From: Distichodus sexfasciatus
Lineage: Eukaryota > Chordata > Actinopteri > Characiformes > Distichodontidae
Direction: 5' to 3'
DNA: 64,000 bases
NCBI GenBank assembly: GCA_032718565.1
Contig: JAVGVS010000160.1
Location: 500,501 to 564,500, forward strand
The translations under genes and the position numbers were made by a program. Shown one piece after another: positions 34,301 through 46,400 of this stretch (its first letter is position 1; each line of letters starts with the position of its first letter). Under the pieces are notes generated by a model that saw only the letters and a program-made list of their open reading frames with translations, searched no databases and was not told the origin of the DNA.

Positions 34301-37300
34301 TCGTTGCTGGGGCGGCTTGCTAAGATCCACAACATTAATCTAAAATGAGTTCAATATTAAACTGGTAATTCAGTTCAGGTCTATAGGGTCCGAAAAAATC
34401 CCAGTCGGTTCCAGATGATGAAGTCTCCATAGAGTCCCGGTGAGGGTTCAGTCGGTCAAGCGTCAGCTCGGGAACAGCTCGGAAAAAAGAAGAAGAAAGA
34501 GAAGAGAGTTAGTGCCCCACACCTAACCTCCGGCAGTGCTGAAGTAACTATGGCAGCCTGGCTAAAAAGGGAGAGCTGGAAAGTAGCACAGACATGAGGG
34601 CTTCCAGGGGCTGTGTCCCGAGCCATGTACTGCCACACTTAATAGTTTGGTAGGTAAGGTGGTCTTATCATACTTTTCTACGCAGTAGTATGCATCTCAG
34701 GAAAGCCAGGGTTGTAGCTTAATGGCTCTCTACACGCTAGATAGTGCACATGGAGTGTCACACGCGCCCTATTTGACTTGGTACACCGCATAGGGCAGGA
34801 AGTGACATGTTGAAATGTTGTGCACTACGCTCCACCCTCGCTGCGCTCTGCTTTCACGCTTGCCTAACTTGACACTGTGTTACAAATGTCAGAGTTATGG
34901 CGCTATTTTGTGGCAAAATTTTGAGCACGCAGTGGAACTTTGGCAAGCAAAATATCTTGTCTTTACACACTCAACTCTGCCAATAATTCCCATATCATGC
35001 GTCCCTACTTATATTGATTATATTGATTCAGCGGACAACGATGTCTCCCGATATCACAACGTCTGCTACAATATGATTGTGATTCGGTGTGATTTAATTC
35101 AGGAGCCAGGAATCGATGTGAGACTATCATATGCTGATTTAACACAATCACGTCCATTCATATCAAATCGCCTAAAGCAACTAAAATATCATTTGACATT
35201 TTTATTCCTGAGCTGTGGCCTGTTTTACTGCGTTTAATGAATTAGCAGTGAAATCGGGTACATTTCTGGGCCAATATGTATGACGTCTGCTTGGTGTTAT
35301 GAGCTCACTGATCCCTGAATTGATGTCAATCGATGTATCGTTACACCTCTGCTGCATGATGTAATTTTTCTCTGCGTTTAGGTTAATGGTAAGGATCGAC
35401 CGATTGTCGGGGGCCGATATTGCGCTTTTTGCCGAGTATCTGTGTTTAATTTTGACCGTCACCGATATTAAGTAATTACAGCTACTTTGGCTCCACTGCC
35501 GTCTCTTCTCTCTGTGCCGTTTGCTCTCGACTCACTGCTTCTTTTCACGTCCCGCCCACAACACTACAACAAGTAGTACCCCATCAATGCTGAAGCCTTG
35601 TTGTCACACGAGCGCAGCGTGAAGCTCCGAGAAGGAGAGAGGAGAGTTTCAGCTGAGCTTGGTGTTTGTAAAATAAAAAAACTTTGACAGAGACTTTCTT
35701 TTTCTTTTTTTTTTTGTATATCGGCTGCAAGTATCGGTTATTGGCCCCGTTAACTAGCAATAATCGGTATCGATATCGACCCTGAAAAACCAGTATCGGT
35801 TGACCTCTTGTTAATGGTTCAGATCCAAGCTGTTGTAGCTTTACTCAAATGGACTTAAAGCATCTCTTTATTTTTGCTGTTTTCATCAGGTACATGTTTG
35901 AAGGAGGAACTAATTTTGGCTACTGGAATGGTTTGTATTTGTTTAATAATGTGTGTGTGTGTGTGTGTGTTTGTAACGGCCTCTGTCTGAAGTCTTTGCC
36001 AATTGATGATGCTTCTGTTACACAACATTGCTCATCCTTTTTATGTGTCAATGCAGGAGCAGACCACGATACGAAGTTCCGCTCTGTAGTGACAAGTTAC
36101 GACTACAATGCTCCTCTCTCAGAAGCTGGAGACCCCACCGACAAGCTGCTGGCTATCAGAGACGTCATTAAAAATGTAAAAATAAAAGTGAACCGAGATA
36201 TGTAGCTATGATGGTGTGTTAGGGCCATTATCGAGTTCTTTTTGATATGAGACAATTTTTAAGAGTAAACCTGCAAATGTATGAGAATAAACAAATATTC
36301 TCTGACATTGTAACGTCAAAGTTGTGATGAAAAAGCCCAATTTTTTTGAGATAGAAGCTACAGGTTTACAATAAAAATGAATGTTCTGTGACATTGTAGT
36401 TATAAATTTGCAAGAAGAACTGACTTTACAATGTCTAAGAATATTTTTTTCCTCAAAAAGTATGATTTTAATCTTGGAAATTTGTGACTTTTTTTCTGAG
36501 TTTTTTTCTCGTAAATTTACCACATTTATTTCTGAATTTCTGACTATATCTAGGAATGTTGCTCCCCATCAATTCCATTTTTTAACATCTACAGTAGCCC
36601 TACTTAGTACATAGCTGTCGAGTTGCGCCTGCATAAACTACAAGATTCTCACCGGTAACGCTCCCGATCTCTGATCATTTTCCAGTTCCGTGATATTCCG
36701 GTGGGACCGATGCCCCCCGCCACCCCAAAAATGGCATATGGCTTTGTGACACTGCAAAAGGTGAGTCCAATTTCCCGCTACCTGCTTTTCTGCAGAACGC
36801 TGATCAAAGTTGATGTAGGAATCTATCTGCTGCTGTTGCAGGTGGGGAACATCAGCGGCCTGTTGGACATCTTTTCACCACAGGGTCCTGTAGGATCACA
36901 ACGCCCACTAACCTTTGAGGAGATGAAACAAGTAACCATTTCAATGTCTTGTAGCAACACAGTCTTAGTATAACACTCAGACCTTAGACCAGAAAACTAC
37001 TTTCAAACTGCAGCTTTTCAAGCTACTTCAAGCTAAAATAGTTATGATACAGCAAAGCTCTCGGTTTAATACAGCAATAGCTAACTACATCCAGGCTATT
37101 TCACAGCCGCTGCTGCTTCTTCCATGTTTGCCACAATGGATAGACTCGGTCCTCCGCCTCCGCCTCGCAGCTTTCAAGAGCACGTTGTGAAGCACTGAGC
37201 ATGCATCGTGCTATCATATACCACTTCTGCAAATTCAACACCAATCAGAAACAGCTGGTAGCTGAAATACCCATTTGTGTAAAGGGAGAGAATTACCAGT

Positions 37301-40300
37301 ATCTTTTTGTAACGTGATGTACACACTTTTTGTAACAAATTTGCACGTTTTGCCATGCTACATCACTCATTTGGAAAAATGTAAAGTTCCCGGAAAAGCG
37401 ACAGCATGTTAAAAGAAGCATTGCTACTGAAAGTAGATAAGTCAGCATTGACGCTCCCAGACGTGACACAACTGCTGTCAGCATTAAAATAATCTGTGGT
37501 TCGTCCCACAGTCGCCCTTCTTTTGGTTCAGTCCAGACTAGAAAGTCTTTGTCTGGTTAGACGAGTTTTGGTGGCACAAAGAGGAACACATTGCTCATAA
37601 TGTTGTGACCTAAAGCTTTTATCAGACCTTTATCCAGAGCTACTTCCATTTCCAAAACAGAGAGAGAGAGAGAGTCTCTCTTGAGCAGTTTGGGGTTAAG
37701 GGTCTTGCTCAGGGGCTCTAGCACCAAATGGTGGTAGTGCTGATGGTCTAACACACACTGTCTTGCTCCAGAATCTACCATTTTACCACATTTAATATAA
37801 TAATTATATGTAGTATATATTATAGATAATATATAGTAATATTAATATGATAATGTAATAATAGTATACAGTGGGTTCAGATAACGAATGAATGAATGAA
37901 TGAATATGGTGCCTGTGAAGTGTCTTATATAACCTTCCCGGAGACGGGTGATTGATGGTGTAGGTTCAGATTCAGCGCCGTTGTATCAGTTCATCTAATC
38001 CAGCACCTCCTGTGTGAACTGTGTGTAGTATTATGGTTTCATGCTGTACCGAACGCTGTTGCCCCGGAACCTTCCAGACCCGACTCCGCTGATCTCCCCC
38101 CTGAACGGGATCCGCGATCGGGCCTACGTCTCCGTGAACGGGGTGAGTAGTAAATTTTCACTGTTCTTCTCCACTCAGAACCAGTTACACAGCATAAAAC
38201 CTCAGCACTAACAGGAAATTACAGTCATTTAAAACCAGTAAACCGCTGGACATATCACTTCAGCAGTGAGGAATAAGACAAGAGTTACGATCCGCTTTGT
38301 AGTGAAACTACAACTGACATTTGATCCCAGACCTCAGTGTTGCCGTATGTTGAGTTTTTCTGTTGAAAGCTGATTAAAATAGAGTTAAGAAGTTCATCAA
38401 AAATGGAAAGTTGACATTGAGAATCTAATCAATTTAATCTGGTCCATATTTATTTGGATTATTTTTTAAATGATCCCCTTAAAAACACGCTACTCTTCCA
38501 GTCTGCTAGTACATGTAATTTTTTTTTTTTTAATCCCAAATATGTGCACTCTTTCATTAGAAAAAAGACCTTAACTTTACAGAAATTTACAGTAAAACCA
38601 TGTCACTGAACCATGAGAGCAAAAAACAAATAAAATAATTGTTCATATTGTCCATATTGCTAGAGCTTGTGGGTTTTTTGTGTGCGCGCAGGTGTTCCAG
38701 GGTGTGTTGGAAAGGGACGTTACATTAGTGATAAATGTGACGGGGCAACAGGCAGATCAGCTGGACATTCTGGTGGAGAACATGGGCAGAGTCAACTTCG
38801 GGAACAAAATCAACGACTACAAGGCAAGACAGACTCGGGTGACCAATTTTAGGAGATGGAAAGATCTCTGAGATCTATGAGTCTGGTAAATGGTTTACAT
38901 TTGACACGTTGATTCTGGAGGAATTGGTCAGTGTCAGGAGCAGAGGTGGAAAAAATCCGGGTTGAGATTTCAGAAAGTAAAATGTCTGGCAGGTTTTCTT
39001 CTTAACACCCTAGAATTAAGGCGTGTCTAGAGAAAAATTCTATACAAGGTGCAAATGTGGCTATTAATGCAATCCCCGATAGGGACCTCAGTAGAGGGGT
39101 GAAGCTTCACTGGTCTCATGATTCGATTCAATACGATATCTCTATACATCACGATGCATCCCAACAGTCTTTCTACATGACTGTACATTGCACGCAGATC
39201 AGGAAGTCATAGCTGCTACCGGGGTGTTCTTTTTAACTGGAATTTTTATGACGTAGCTAGAAAATCACCAAGCCGTGTCATCATGATATAATCCAAAGAT
39301 TTTCAACTGCTCCTGTTGCGGAGACCACCACTCAGATTAAGCGGGGGGGGGATTTTTTTCTATTACTTTATTCTTTTACATCTACAGTATTTATCAGACT
39401 CTACTCCAGAGTTCCTTCCATCGACTAATATCAGGGAAAATCTCACTTCAGTAACTTGGATATAGGAGTCGTGTTCAGTGGTGACACTTTTCCAGCTTTT
39501 TTGGCTCACCCAGACACAAGTTTGAGCCCCGGTCTGAATTTGTTGCACCACTTTTGACAGGGGATTTTAGGAAGCCTTATCCTGGGTAATGACGTGCTGG
39601 TCGACTGGCAAGTCTTCTCTCTGGACATCGATGGAGTGATCAGCAGCGGCTGGCCGCAGTCCCTTAAGAAGAACGTCCGTCCCAGCCCAGGCAGTGAAGG
39701 AGCAAGTGGGCCAACAGTCTACTCAGGCACATTACAGCACATAGGCCTGGCCAGGGACACCTTCCTCAAACTCGCTGGCTGGACAAAGGTGAGGCTAATT
39801 TCACTTGTGTGCTTAGAGGCAAGAGGATGTGTGTTAAAAATATTGCATTGTGTAAATGAAGGCGAAAACAACCATCAATATAATCAATAATAACTGTCTG
39901 TTTAAGTAGTTGCCGGGTCATTATAATAATCACGTACGTCATCACGTTCTTACGGAAATGTGTCCGGCACATAATTTCCAATAAACCACATTTAAATAAG
40001 CGGTTTTAAGCGGGAGAGATGCGATCTTAACATGACTTGTGTGAAACAATGTATGATACAACTGATAAAATTTCATTCCAGACAAAAGAGAGGTTCAAAT
40101 AAATGTTACCTTGCAGTGGCTTAGCTAAACTAGATGTGATGCGATAGTAGACAGAAATTACGCTCTAGTCTTGAAACCTTCGTCAAACTTTTTCGAACAC
40201 GCTTTAAAGCCTCGTCTTAGACTTAGCTGCAGGACTAATGGAGATTTACCACTGGAACCCAAAGCTAGTCGAGGCATAGGCTTAATCACAGCCCTGATGA

Positions 40301-40969
40301 TATGTGACTTTACATTACCGAAGTAAAGTTGGATTAAACCACCAAAATGGAACCCACCCACCCATGTCGATGTTAGGCCATGAATGTTCTAAACGCGGTT
40401 CGGGCAGGCGAAATGTGGCCCACTGCCGTCATTTCTGCTGTGGGATCCGTGCTGACTGGAGTTGAATGTGTTGACCGCTGACGTTGAGATATCAACAAGA
40501 CATTATCATTAAGAATCGGTTAAAAGGTTATTAGGAAGCTTGTGAATTTTTGTAAATGTTTAAATATTACAATTACACTAATTTTGAAAGAGTAAACAGT
40601 TGGATATAAATGCACTTTATCAATTGAATCAATTTTTTAAAGAATTAATGTAACTTTTGTGCATGCTTTTCTTTGCCTAGTTTAAAACAACCAACTAGTC
40701 GCTTACGAAAATAATCGTTAGTAGCAGCCCCAGTGTAAATGTTAACGAGATGTGCACTTGTGTGGCTCTCTCAGGGCCAGGTGTGGATAAACGGCATGAA
40801 CTTGGGCAGGTTCTGGCCTCAGCGTGGGCCCCAGCAGACCCTGTACGTCCCCGGGCCCCTTCTCAGCACCACGCTGCCCAACAACATCACCATCCTGGAG
40901 CTGGAGAAAGCACCAGATCACGGCCGCATTCTGTTCATGGACCGCCCTCAGCTCAACTACACTGCAGTC

Positions 40970-40972
<3 letters not shown>
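28344..40972 (+). CDS. glb1l: Beta-galactosidase-1-like protein (GH35), 16 exons, complete
   Basis: Coding exons: 28344-28421, 29018-29187, 29275-29425, 30095-30155, 30232-30326, 31159-31339, 32746-32804, 33344-33465, 35890-35930, 36057-36175, 36686-36760, 36842-36931, 38029-38142, 38692-38823, 39561-39788 and 40775-40972. They join without a frameshift into 637 residues. The family hydrolyses terminal beta-galactose from glycans in the secretory/lysosomal space. A hydrophobic leader starts the protein. The GH35 barrel follows: YISGSIHYSRVP, PGPYICAEWEMGG, acid/base Glu189 in VENEYGSY, nucleophile Glu269 in NSEFYTGW, and GGTNFGYWNG. A beta domain ends with GQVWINGMNLGRFWPQRGPQ. GPQQTLYVP and MYMFEGGTNFGYWNGAD favour glb1l over glb1, and the protein lacks the longer glb1 tail. 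The exon 14 donor is GC instead of GT. The gene is convergent with ankzf1. Confidence 0.95.
28490..29010. repeat. Minisatellite in glb1l intron 1
   Basis: Diverged units of roughly 60-80 bp built from GTGTGTAGATATT, TTTATCAGTGTGT and ACCCAGTATAG words, repeated about seven times. It fills almost the whole intron. Confidence 0.75.
30618..30977 (-). mobile_element. Full-length DANA/Mermaid-like SINE, family B, copy 2
   Basis: Reverse orientation, in glb1l intron 5. It ends with the complement of the head (GCTAACCGCTGTGCCACCGT). A perfect 12-bp duplication TGTTTTAGAGCA flanks it at 30606-30617 and 30978-30989. Confidence 0.9.
31641..32431 (+). mobile_element. hAT-like MITE family E, copy 1, with nested SINE
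   Basis: Ends TAGAGGTCGACC and GGTTGACCATTA are inverted. A perfect 8-bp duplication GTTGTAAC lies at 31633-31640 and 32432-32439, as expected for hAT. The interior is rich in CCGATATCGATACCG words. A family A SINE (31862-32112) is nested inside. Located in glb1l intron 6. Confidence 0.9.
31862..32112 (-). mobile_element. tRNA-derived SINE, family A, copy 5 (nested)
   Basis: Tail words GTGAGTGATTATTTGTCATT come first and the complement of the tRNA head (CCAACTGCCCC) last. It lies inside the family E MITE and is therefore younger than it. Confidence 0.85.
34000..34640. repeat. Common teleost interspersed repeat in glb1l intron 8
   Basis: Begins with AATTCAGTTCAATTTGATTT then ATAGCGCC. It contains AACTCCCTCTAATAGGAAGA and CCTTGAGAGGAACCAAGAC, words known from a widespread fish repeat. 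No coding potential. Confidence 0.6.
35400..35809 (-). mobile_element. hAT-like MITE family E, copy 2 (inverted)
   Basis: Reverse-complement relative of the element at 31641-32431. A perfect 8-bp duplication GTTAATGG lies at 35392-35399 and 35810-35817. Located in glb1l intron 8. Confidence 0.9.
37600..37795 (-). mobile_element. V-SINE-like fragment, family C, with (GA)n
   Basis: Contains TTATCCAGAGCTACTTCC, an AGAGAG run, GGGGTTAAGGGTCTTGCTCA and TGGTGGTAGTGCTG. Head region lost. Located in glb1l intron 12. Confidence 0.55.
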
Positions 40973-41007
<35 letters not shown>

Positions 41008-41334
41008 ATGTCCTTATGTGTTAATCCCTTTATCAGAATGTTCGGTTAAAAACTCAGGAACAATGTAAACTTTATTTCATAGTTGCCACAGAGTTTAGGT
41101 TTTTACACCGTTGGAAACAAATTGATATTTTGATTTGAACTGCTTGCTGCTGGTATTACGATTAAAATAACTTTTACTATTAAAAATATGTAATGCTGAA
41201 AAACATCATGAAAATATCAAAGTCATCTTTAGAATCCTTTACTTTTATGCTCTTGTTCTTTAAACACTCTCCTGATTTCAAAATGAAGATTATGAGCTCC
41301 ATATAATATCTGATGTCCTGACTATTCACCAGCC
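40973..41334. other. glb1l 3' flank
   Basis: A (CA)n run (40973-41001) starts right after the glb1l stop codon. Downstream DNA is AT-rich with ATTAAA-like hexamers near 41160 that may serve as polyadenylation signals; no canonical AATAAA was found close by. Confidence 0.45.
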
Positions 41335-41566
41335 GGGGCAGTTGGTGGTGTAACGGTTAGGGCATTTTCCCCATGATCAGAAGGTCACCAGTTCGAATCC
41401 CAGACCGGCAAAGGTACCACTGAGCAAGGTACCGTCCCAATGCAGTGCTCCCCAGCCACTGGCCACTGCTCCTTCACAGATGGGTCAAATGCAGAGGTCA
41501 CATTTCATTGTAGTGCACTGTGTGCTGTGGTGTGTTCACAGTGACAAATAATCACTCACTTTCTTT
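41335..41566 (+). mobile_element. tRNA-derived SINE, family A, copy 6
   Basis: Head GGGGCAGTTGGTGGTGTAAC, box B GTTCGAATCCC, ATGGGTCAAATGCAGAGGTC, and tail GACAAATAATCACTCAC. A short internal deletion removes the GTACTCATGA segment. Confidence 0.9.
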
Positions 41567-41961
41567 AGAAGAAATTTGTCCTTGAAACCCACTTCCGCAG
41601 TTTTCACAAAGATTCTGACGTTCACCAGTGTTTCCTTACCTGAGATTTGTTTTTAGGTAATGAACAAAATCTACAAACTGTGAAACGTTTACACAAATTC
41701 TATTGCTATAGTTTCTACTGTTCTCCAGCGTTGTAAAATGTATAACATTGAGCTGTTTAAGTGAGTTTTTGTCTCCTGTTAGAGTTTTATGACAAAAGAC
41801 ATGGTACTGTTTAGCAGGACAGTGTACAGTCTCAATTTCAATTTCCATATAGCATGGTATTGTTGCCAGAACTGTGTAGAATCTCAATTTCAGTGTCTCA
41901 ATCTCATGGACTCAAACTCTCAGTATGAAATTCTGTGACACACACAGAATATCTGTTAAAG

Positions 41962-42144
41962 CAGCGTTTCTCAATCCCAGTCCTCGTAGCCCACCGCTCT
42001 GCGCAGATTCGACTTTCCAGACCCACAGCACAGCTGATGCTACTGATTAGCTAATTAGCAACGTAGGACCAGCGTGCGACAGTGCAGGAAATACCGACTA
42101 TGTGCAGAGCGGTGGGCCGCGAGGACTGGGATTGAGAAACACTG
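41962..42144. mobile_element. 183-bp hAT MITE
   Basis: Nearly perfect ~40-bp inverted ends: CAGCGTTTCTCAATCCCAGT on the left, the complement of ACTGGGATTGAGAAACACTG on the right, continuing through CCCACCGCTCTGC. The 8-bp flanks TGTTAAAG (41954-41961) and TGATAAAG (42145-42152) differ at one base. Confidence 0.9.
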
Positions 42145-42234
42145 TGATAAAGCAATGAGGGAGAGGGACCCGGGTGCACCCCCTAAAGGCTGTAACAGCT
42201 GCAGTAAAGCTTTCTCTTCCAGCAAGTTCATTAA

Positions 42235-43032
42235 TATCGTTTACACCATTTAGCAGACACTCTTATCCAGAGCGACGAACATTTTCCTAATTTCAGGGGC
42301 CGTTTCCCTAAGAGCAACGTGGTGTTAACCCTTTGAACTCTGGGCCATTTTTGAGCGTTTCTGCATCCCTTTATTTACTGGGCTATAACATTTGAATTCC
42401 ATAAGCTAGTCATTCATGCCTTATGTTGTTGTTTTTCAGAAGACCCAGGGCTACTTTATGTAATTGTTTGATGTGAAACTAACAAATAAAATCTTGATAT
42501 TATCATTTTTATTAGCAAATTCTAGTTTTCACCTAGTGAAATTTTACTTTTTTTCTTTTATTTCTACAAGACAATATTTTTCAGTAGAGATTTAACTTTA
42601 GAAATGTGTGGGGTAAAGGTCCATAGCCATTGCTATATTTTTTTTTTTCAATCTGGGACATTCTATGGCTTATTACAATATAAAAATATGTGCTTATTTC
42701 CGGACAGAATTTGAATTTGACCTTCCTTGGTATCATTATTACTGCATTATTACTCTGGAGTAATTTATTGCACGAACACGAGACGACTGTATAGGGTAAG
42801 TCTTCTCGATTTCATTGATATGTGAATCATGCATGTGTGTTACTCCTGTCTCGAGTTATGCGTCTGAGACGAAAGGCTACAAAAATGAACGCGAAACGCG
42901 TCCATTGAGTTCAAAGGGTTAAGGGTCTTGCTCCGGGACCCAGTGAAGGTAGTGCTGGAGGGAGGGTTCAAACCCACAAGCTTTTTTATTCCAGAGGCGA
43001 GCTGTCTACCACTAGACCACCACCACCAGTAC
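42235..43032 (-). mobile_element. V-SINE-like element, family C, split by a piggyBac-like MITE
   Basis: Read on the minus strand it has a tRNA-like head (GTGGTCTAGTGGTAGACAGC... GGGTTTGAACCC), the core GGAGCAAGACCCTTAA, and a 3' part with CTCTGGATAAGAGTGTCTGC. A MITE interrupts it exactly at TTAA. Confidence 0.8.
42329..42918. mobile_element. piggyBac-like MITE, TTAA target, 590 bp
   Basis: Flanked by TTAA at 42325-42328 and 42919-42922. Ends CCCTTTGAACTC and GAGTTCAAAGGG are perfect 12-bp inverted repeats. Removing it with one TTAA restores the SINE core seen in other copies. Confidence 0.9.
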
Positions 43033-43432
43033 CACCCCTGGTTATAGTGATCATTCACACAATATCTAACACCATGATTCACAATCCAAGAAAACGAATA
43101 CTTTGTGCAAACAGGCATTTTAATAAATACTGCTCTTTCTTACCTAAGAACAAATCTCAAGCGATGGCAAAAGAAAGACCTTTGTAAAAACAGCGTAAGT
43201 GGGTTTTAAGAAGAAATAACGGCTAGTGAACGAGGCCCAATGTTAAACACCTGTCGCACGGCCCTTCACTTTCATTCAGGTTTTACCGGAGCTCGTCTGT
43301 CCCCCCGCTTCATAAGTTCAATTACGCTTCATCATAAACCTGCCGCGGTTATGAATCCCATTTATTTGTTTCATTTAGCCATTTGTTCAACATGAAGACG
43401 CTGCTACACCCACAGACGTGGCGAAAGAAGCA

Positions 43433-46400
43433 TCACTTTCTCCTTCCTGCTTGCTGCTGAGTCTCTCCTTGCTGACTGACAGCAGCGGCGCTGCGGTGAG
43501 CCTGGACACAGCGCGTTGAGCAGAACTGCAGGCCCAGACACTCGAACGGCACCTTCCCCAGCAAAGACCCTCCACACTGCCAACAGCGCCTACAACACAT
43601 ACACACACAACTAGGGCTGTAAACCAAACGTTTTATCGCAACAATATTATATTGATTCAACCGACAACACGATGTCTGCTGATAATACAACGTCTGCTAC
43701 GATACGTTTTCGATTTGCTTCAGTTCAGGAGCCCGCGATCCATGTGACACAATCGTTTCCTTTCGTATCAAATCCCAAAAAGCATCGCGTTACGAAGACA
43801 GTATTTCCTGCTGAATTTTCAGAAGAGGCATCTGATAAGCTACCCTCACCGCATCACAGCTCTCTCTTAGCAGCTGCTAGATGGAGTCGGAGGATGAAAT
43901 CCACCTTGGCAAAGACGGAAGCAAGAATCGATGACACTGACATACCTTTGATGTAGTTCACTTTGTTCTCCCTGTAGCTTGTAGTGTAGCCAACTAATAA
44001 TAAGTGGCACTGGGGTAAAGCTGGTATATTGTTCGACATTCACGCTACTTTGTGCATATTAATATGACGATGAGCACAAGCAACACAACACACAACCCCA
44101 AAAGCGAATCACGTGATTATACTGTTTAATTTGCTTAACACCACCAGCTTTCACTCACAAACTCTGTGTTCCTGTGTTCCGTTTTAGCGCCGCAGGATTA
44201 GAGACCATCACAAAATTACAGAACTGTGTTTAAACGAATAATACTTTAAATGTTATTTTAATATTAAAATAATTTATAATAGCATATACATATTAGAGGT
44301 GTGAACTGGTCTCACGACTACGATTATCACGTCAACGATTCGATTCAATACGATATATCCCATCAGTATTTTGTAGAACTTTTTAGATATTTGCATTAAA
44401 TTAGTGATTCATAAAGATGCCCAAATCATCTGGAAATGTTTTGAAAAATGTCATTTTTTTCTAAAGTGATTTCAGTAGTAAAACAGCACTGCATGTCACG
44501 GACCACCTGCAGTTCTGCCGCGGACCAACCAGGGGGCAGCGGACAGCTGAAAACCAATCGCCTTTTTCTGCATCGATTATGGGATTAATTTCAAAATCCC
44601 TCAAACATAAGGGTGTGTAATTATTACACTGGTTTAGTTTGGAAAACAGTCAAATATTTCCTTGAGCATAACAGAATAATCTTAGTCTTCTCCTCACAGA
44701 GAAACAACTGGTATCGGATCCGTACTCATGATCGGCCGACACCCAAAGCCCAAGTACCGGCATCAGTGTCGGAACTGAAAAAGTCTCTAAATAATATTCT
44801 TGTACAGTCTCTAGCTACACGAAGAACACCGCAGTCTGGTGTTAAACTGACATTTACAGGTTTAAACATTGCTGTTCATCAAGAGGTGGTGGATGAGGTG
44901 AAGGTCTAGCTACATGTCTGTACCTGATATTGGTGAGTGGAGCTCCAGTCCCGGCTGCCTGCTGTGCCAGTCTCCTCTCTGCAGCCAGCGCTCTCTAAGA
45001 ACATCAACATGTTGCAGATCATCAGCAGGTCATAATCCAAGAGCCATGACAATGCAAATGAATCAGATAAAAAATGAACTAAGAGTGGAAGTATTACACC
45101 TACAGCTGCTATTTGACAAAGTTCAGGTTTTAGTTTTTCCCCTCGGGAAGTTTTGAGCCGTTTTTGTGCAGAGAAGCGGGGCAGCATGGGTGGCGCAGTG
45201 GTTAGCGCTGCTGCCTCACCGCGAGAAGGCCCTGGGTTCGATCCCCGGGTCAACCGTAGGGCCTCTCTGCGTGGTTATCCCCATGTTTGCGTGGGTTTTC
45301 CCCGGGTGCGACGGTTTCTATGGCGTTACTGTTGTGCTGTAATTCTGAGCGTGCAGATGCCCCTTTCGCCAGTAAAATCTCGGGTCTGCACCTGCTCAAC
45401 TCTGCCTGCACGCTCTCTCGAAACGGTCCGTGTGCGCTCAACACTGCCCGCGCTTGCGCGCAACTACGCTTTCTAGCTCGCGCAACACTGCCGTCGCACT
45501 CGCTCAACTTGGCACTGCTTTATAAATGTGTCTCATTCAACCAGCTAATCACATCCTTGGAGAAAACTGTTTGGCTGATTTCTCCTCCAATCAGGTCGCT
45601 TGTTTTGTTTCAAGTTGGTTTTCTGGGTAAAAAGGAGCAAAGGGAAGCTCTGGAATGTGTGTATTTTATTCGTTCATTCGTTTTTCACATTTTAGCATAA
45701 ATTAATCAAGACCAGGTTTGGCCCAAACATCCACTGGTGCCTCCAACGCAGAGGCTTATATGATTGAAGCCTGGTTTATACTTGACATGTTTGAAAACAA
45801 CATTCATTACAGGAAAAAAAATGAGACTTTTCACCCTATTCATGTAATTTCGCTGGACCGTACTTACGTTAAACGTCACTATAAACAAGACTTAAGCGAG
45901 TAAAAGGCAGTAGTTAAGAAGAAAACCCAGATTTTTTTTATTGTATTTTAAACAGTCTCCAGACGGAGGAATTTCCCACCAAATTATTATGGATGTTAAA
46001 CCCAATGGCATGTTAAAAACTAAATTAAAATTGTCCACAATGCATGTCTTTACTGCAGTACTTTTATCTTGGTAAAAAAAAATTCAAACCTGTGATTAAT
46101 CAGGATTAAAATATTCTTATCCACAAACGGAGGGCCCTGCAGCAGAAAGTTTGGGAACTAACGATAAAGAAGAACGAGAAAAGTGAGACGGCTTTTACCT
46201 TCTCCCTGTCGCTCAGCGCTAGAAACCTCCTCCTTTCCTCCTCCTCCTGCTCCAGTTTGTGGCGTTCTTCTTTCTGCTCTCGTTCCCGCTGCTTTTTCGC
46301 TGCTTTTTGGGCCTTCTTCTTCTCGGCTTTCTTACTCTCAATTTCAGCCGTCAGAGGGCCAGGAACCTGCAGTAGTCAGGAATTCAACCGGAACCTGCAG

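Noticed and set aside
28344..40972. glb1 instead of glb1l
   Set aside because: Diagnostic stretches (GPQQTLYVP, FGYWNGAD) and the short C-terminus fit glb1l better.
40742..41049. Open frames antisense to or out of frame with glb1l exon 16
   Set aside because: Shadows of the last glb1l exon and the adjacent (CA)n run.
45250..45700. Plus- and minus-strand open frames of 85-137 codons
   Set aside because: Intronic in ankzf1, partly SINE-derived, no domain or splice support.
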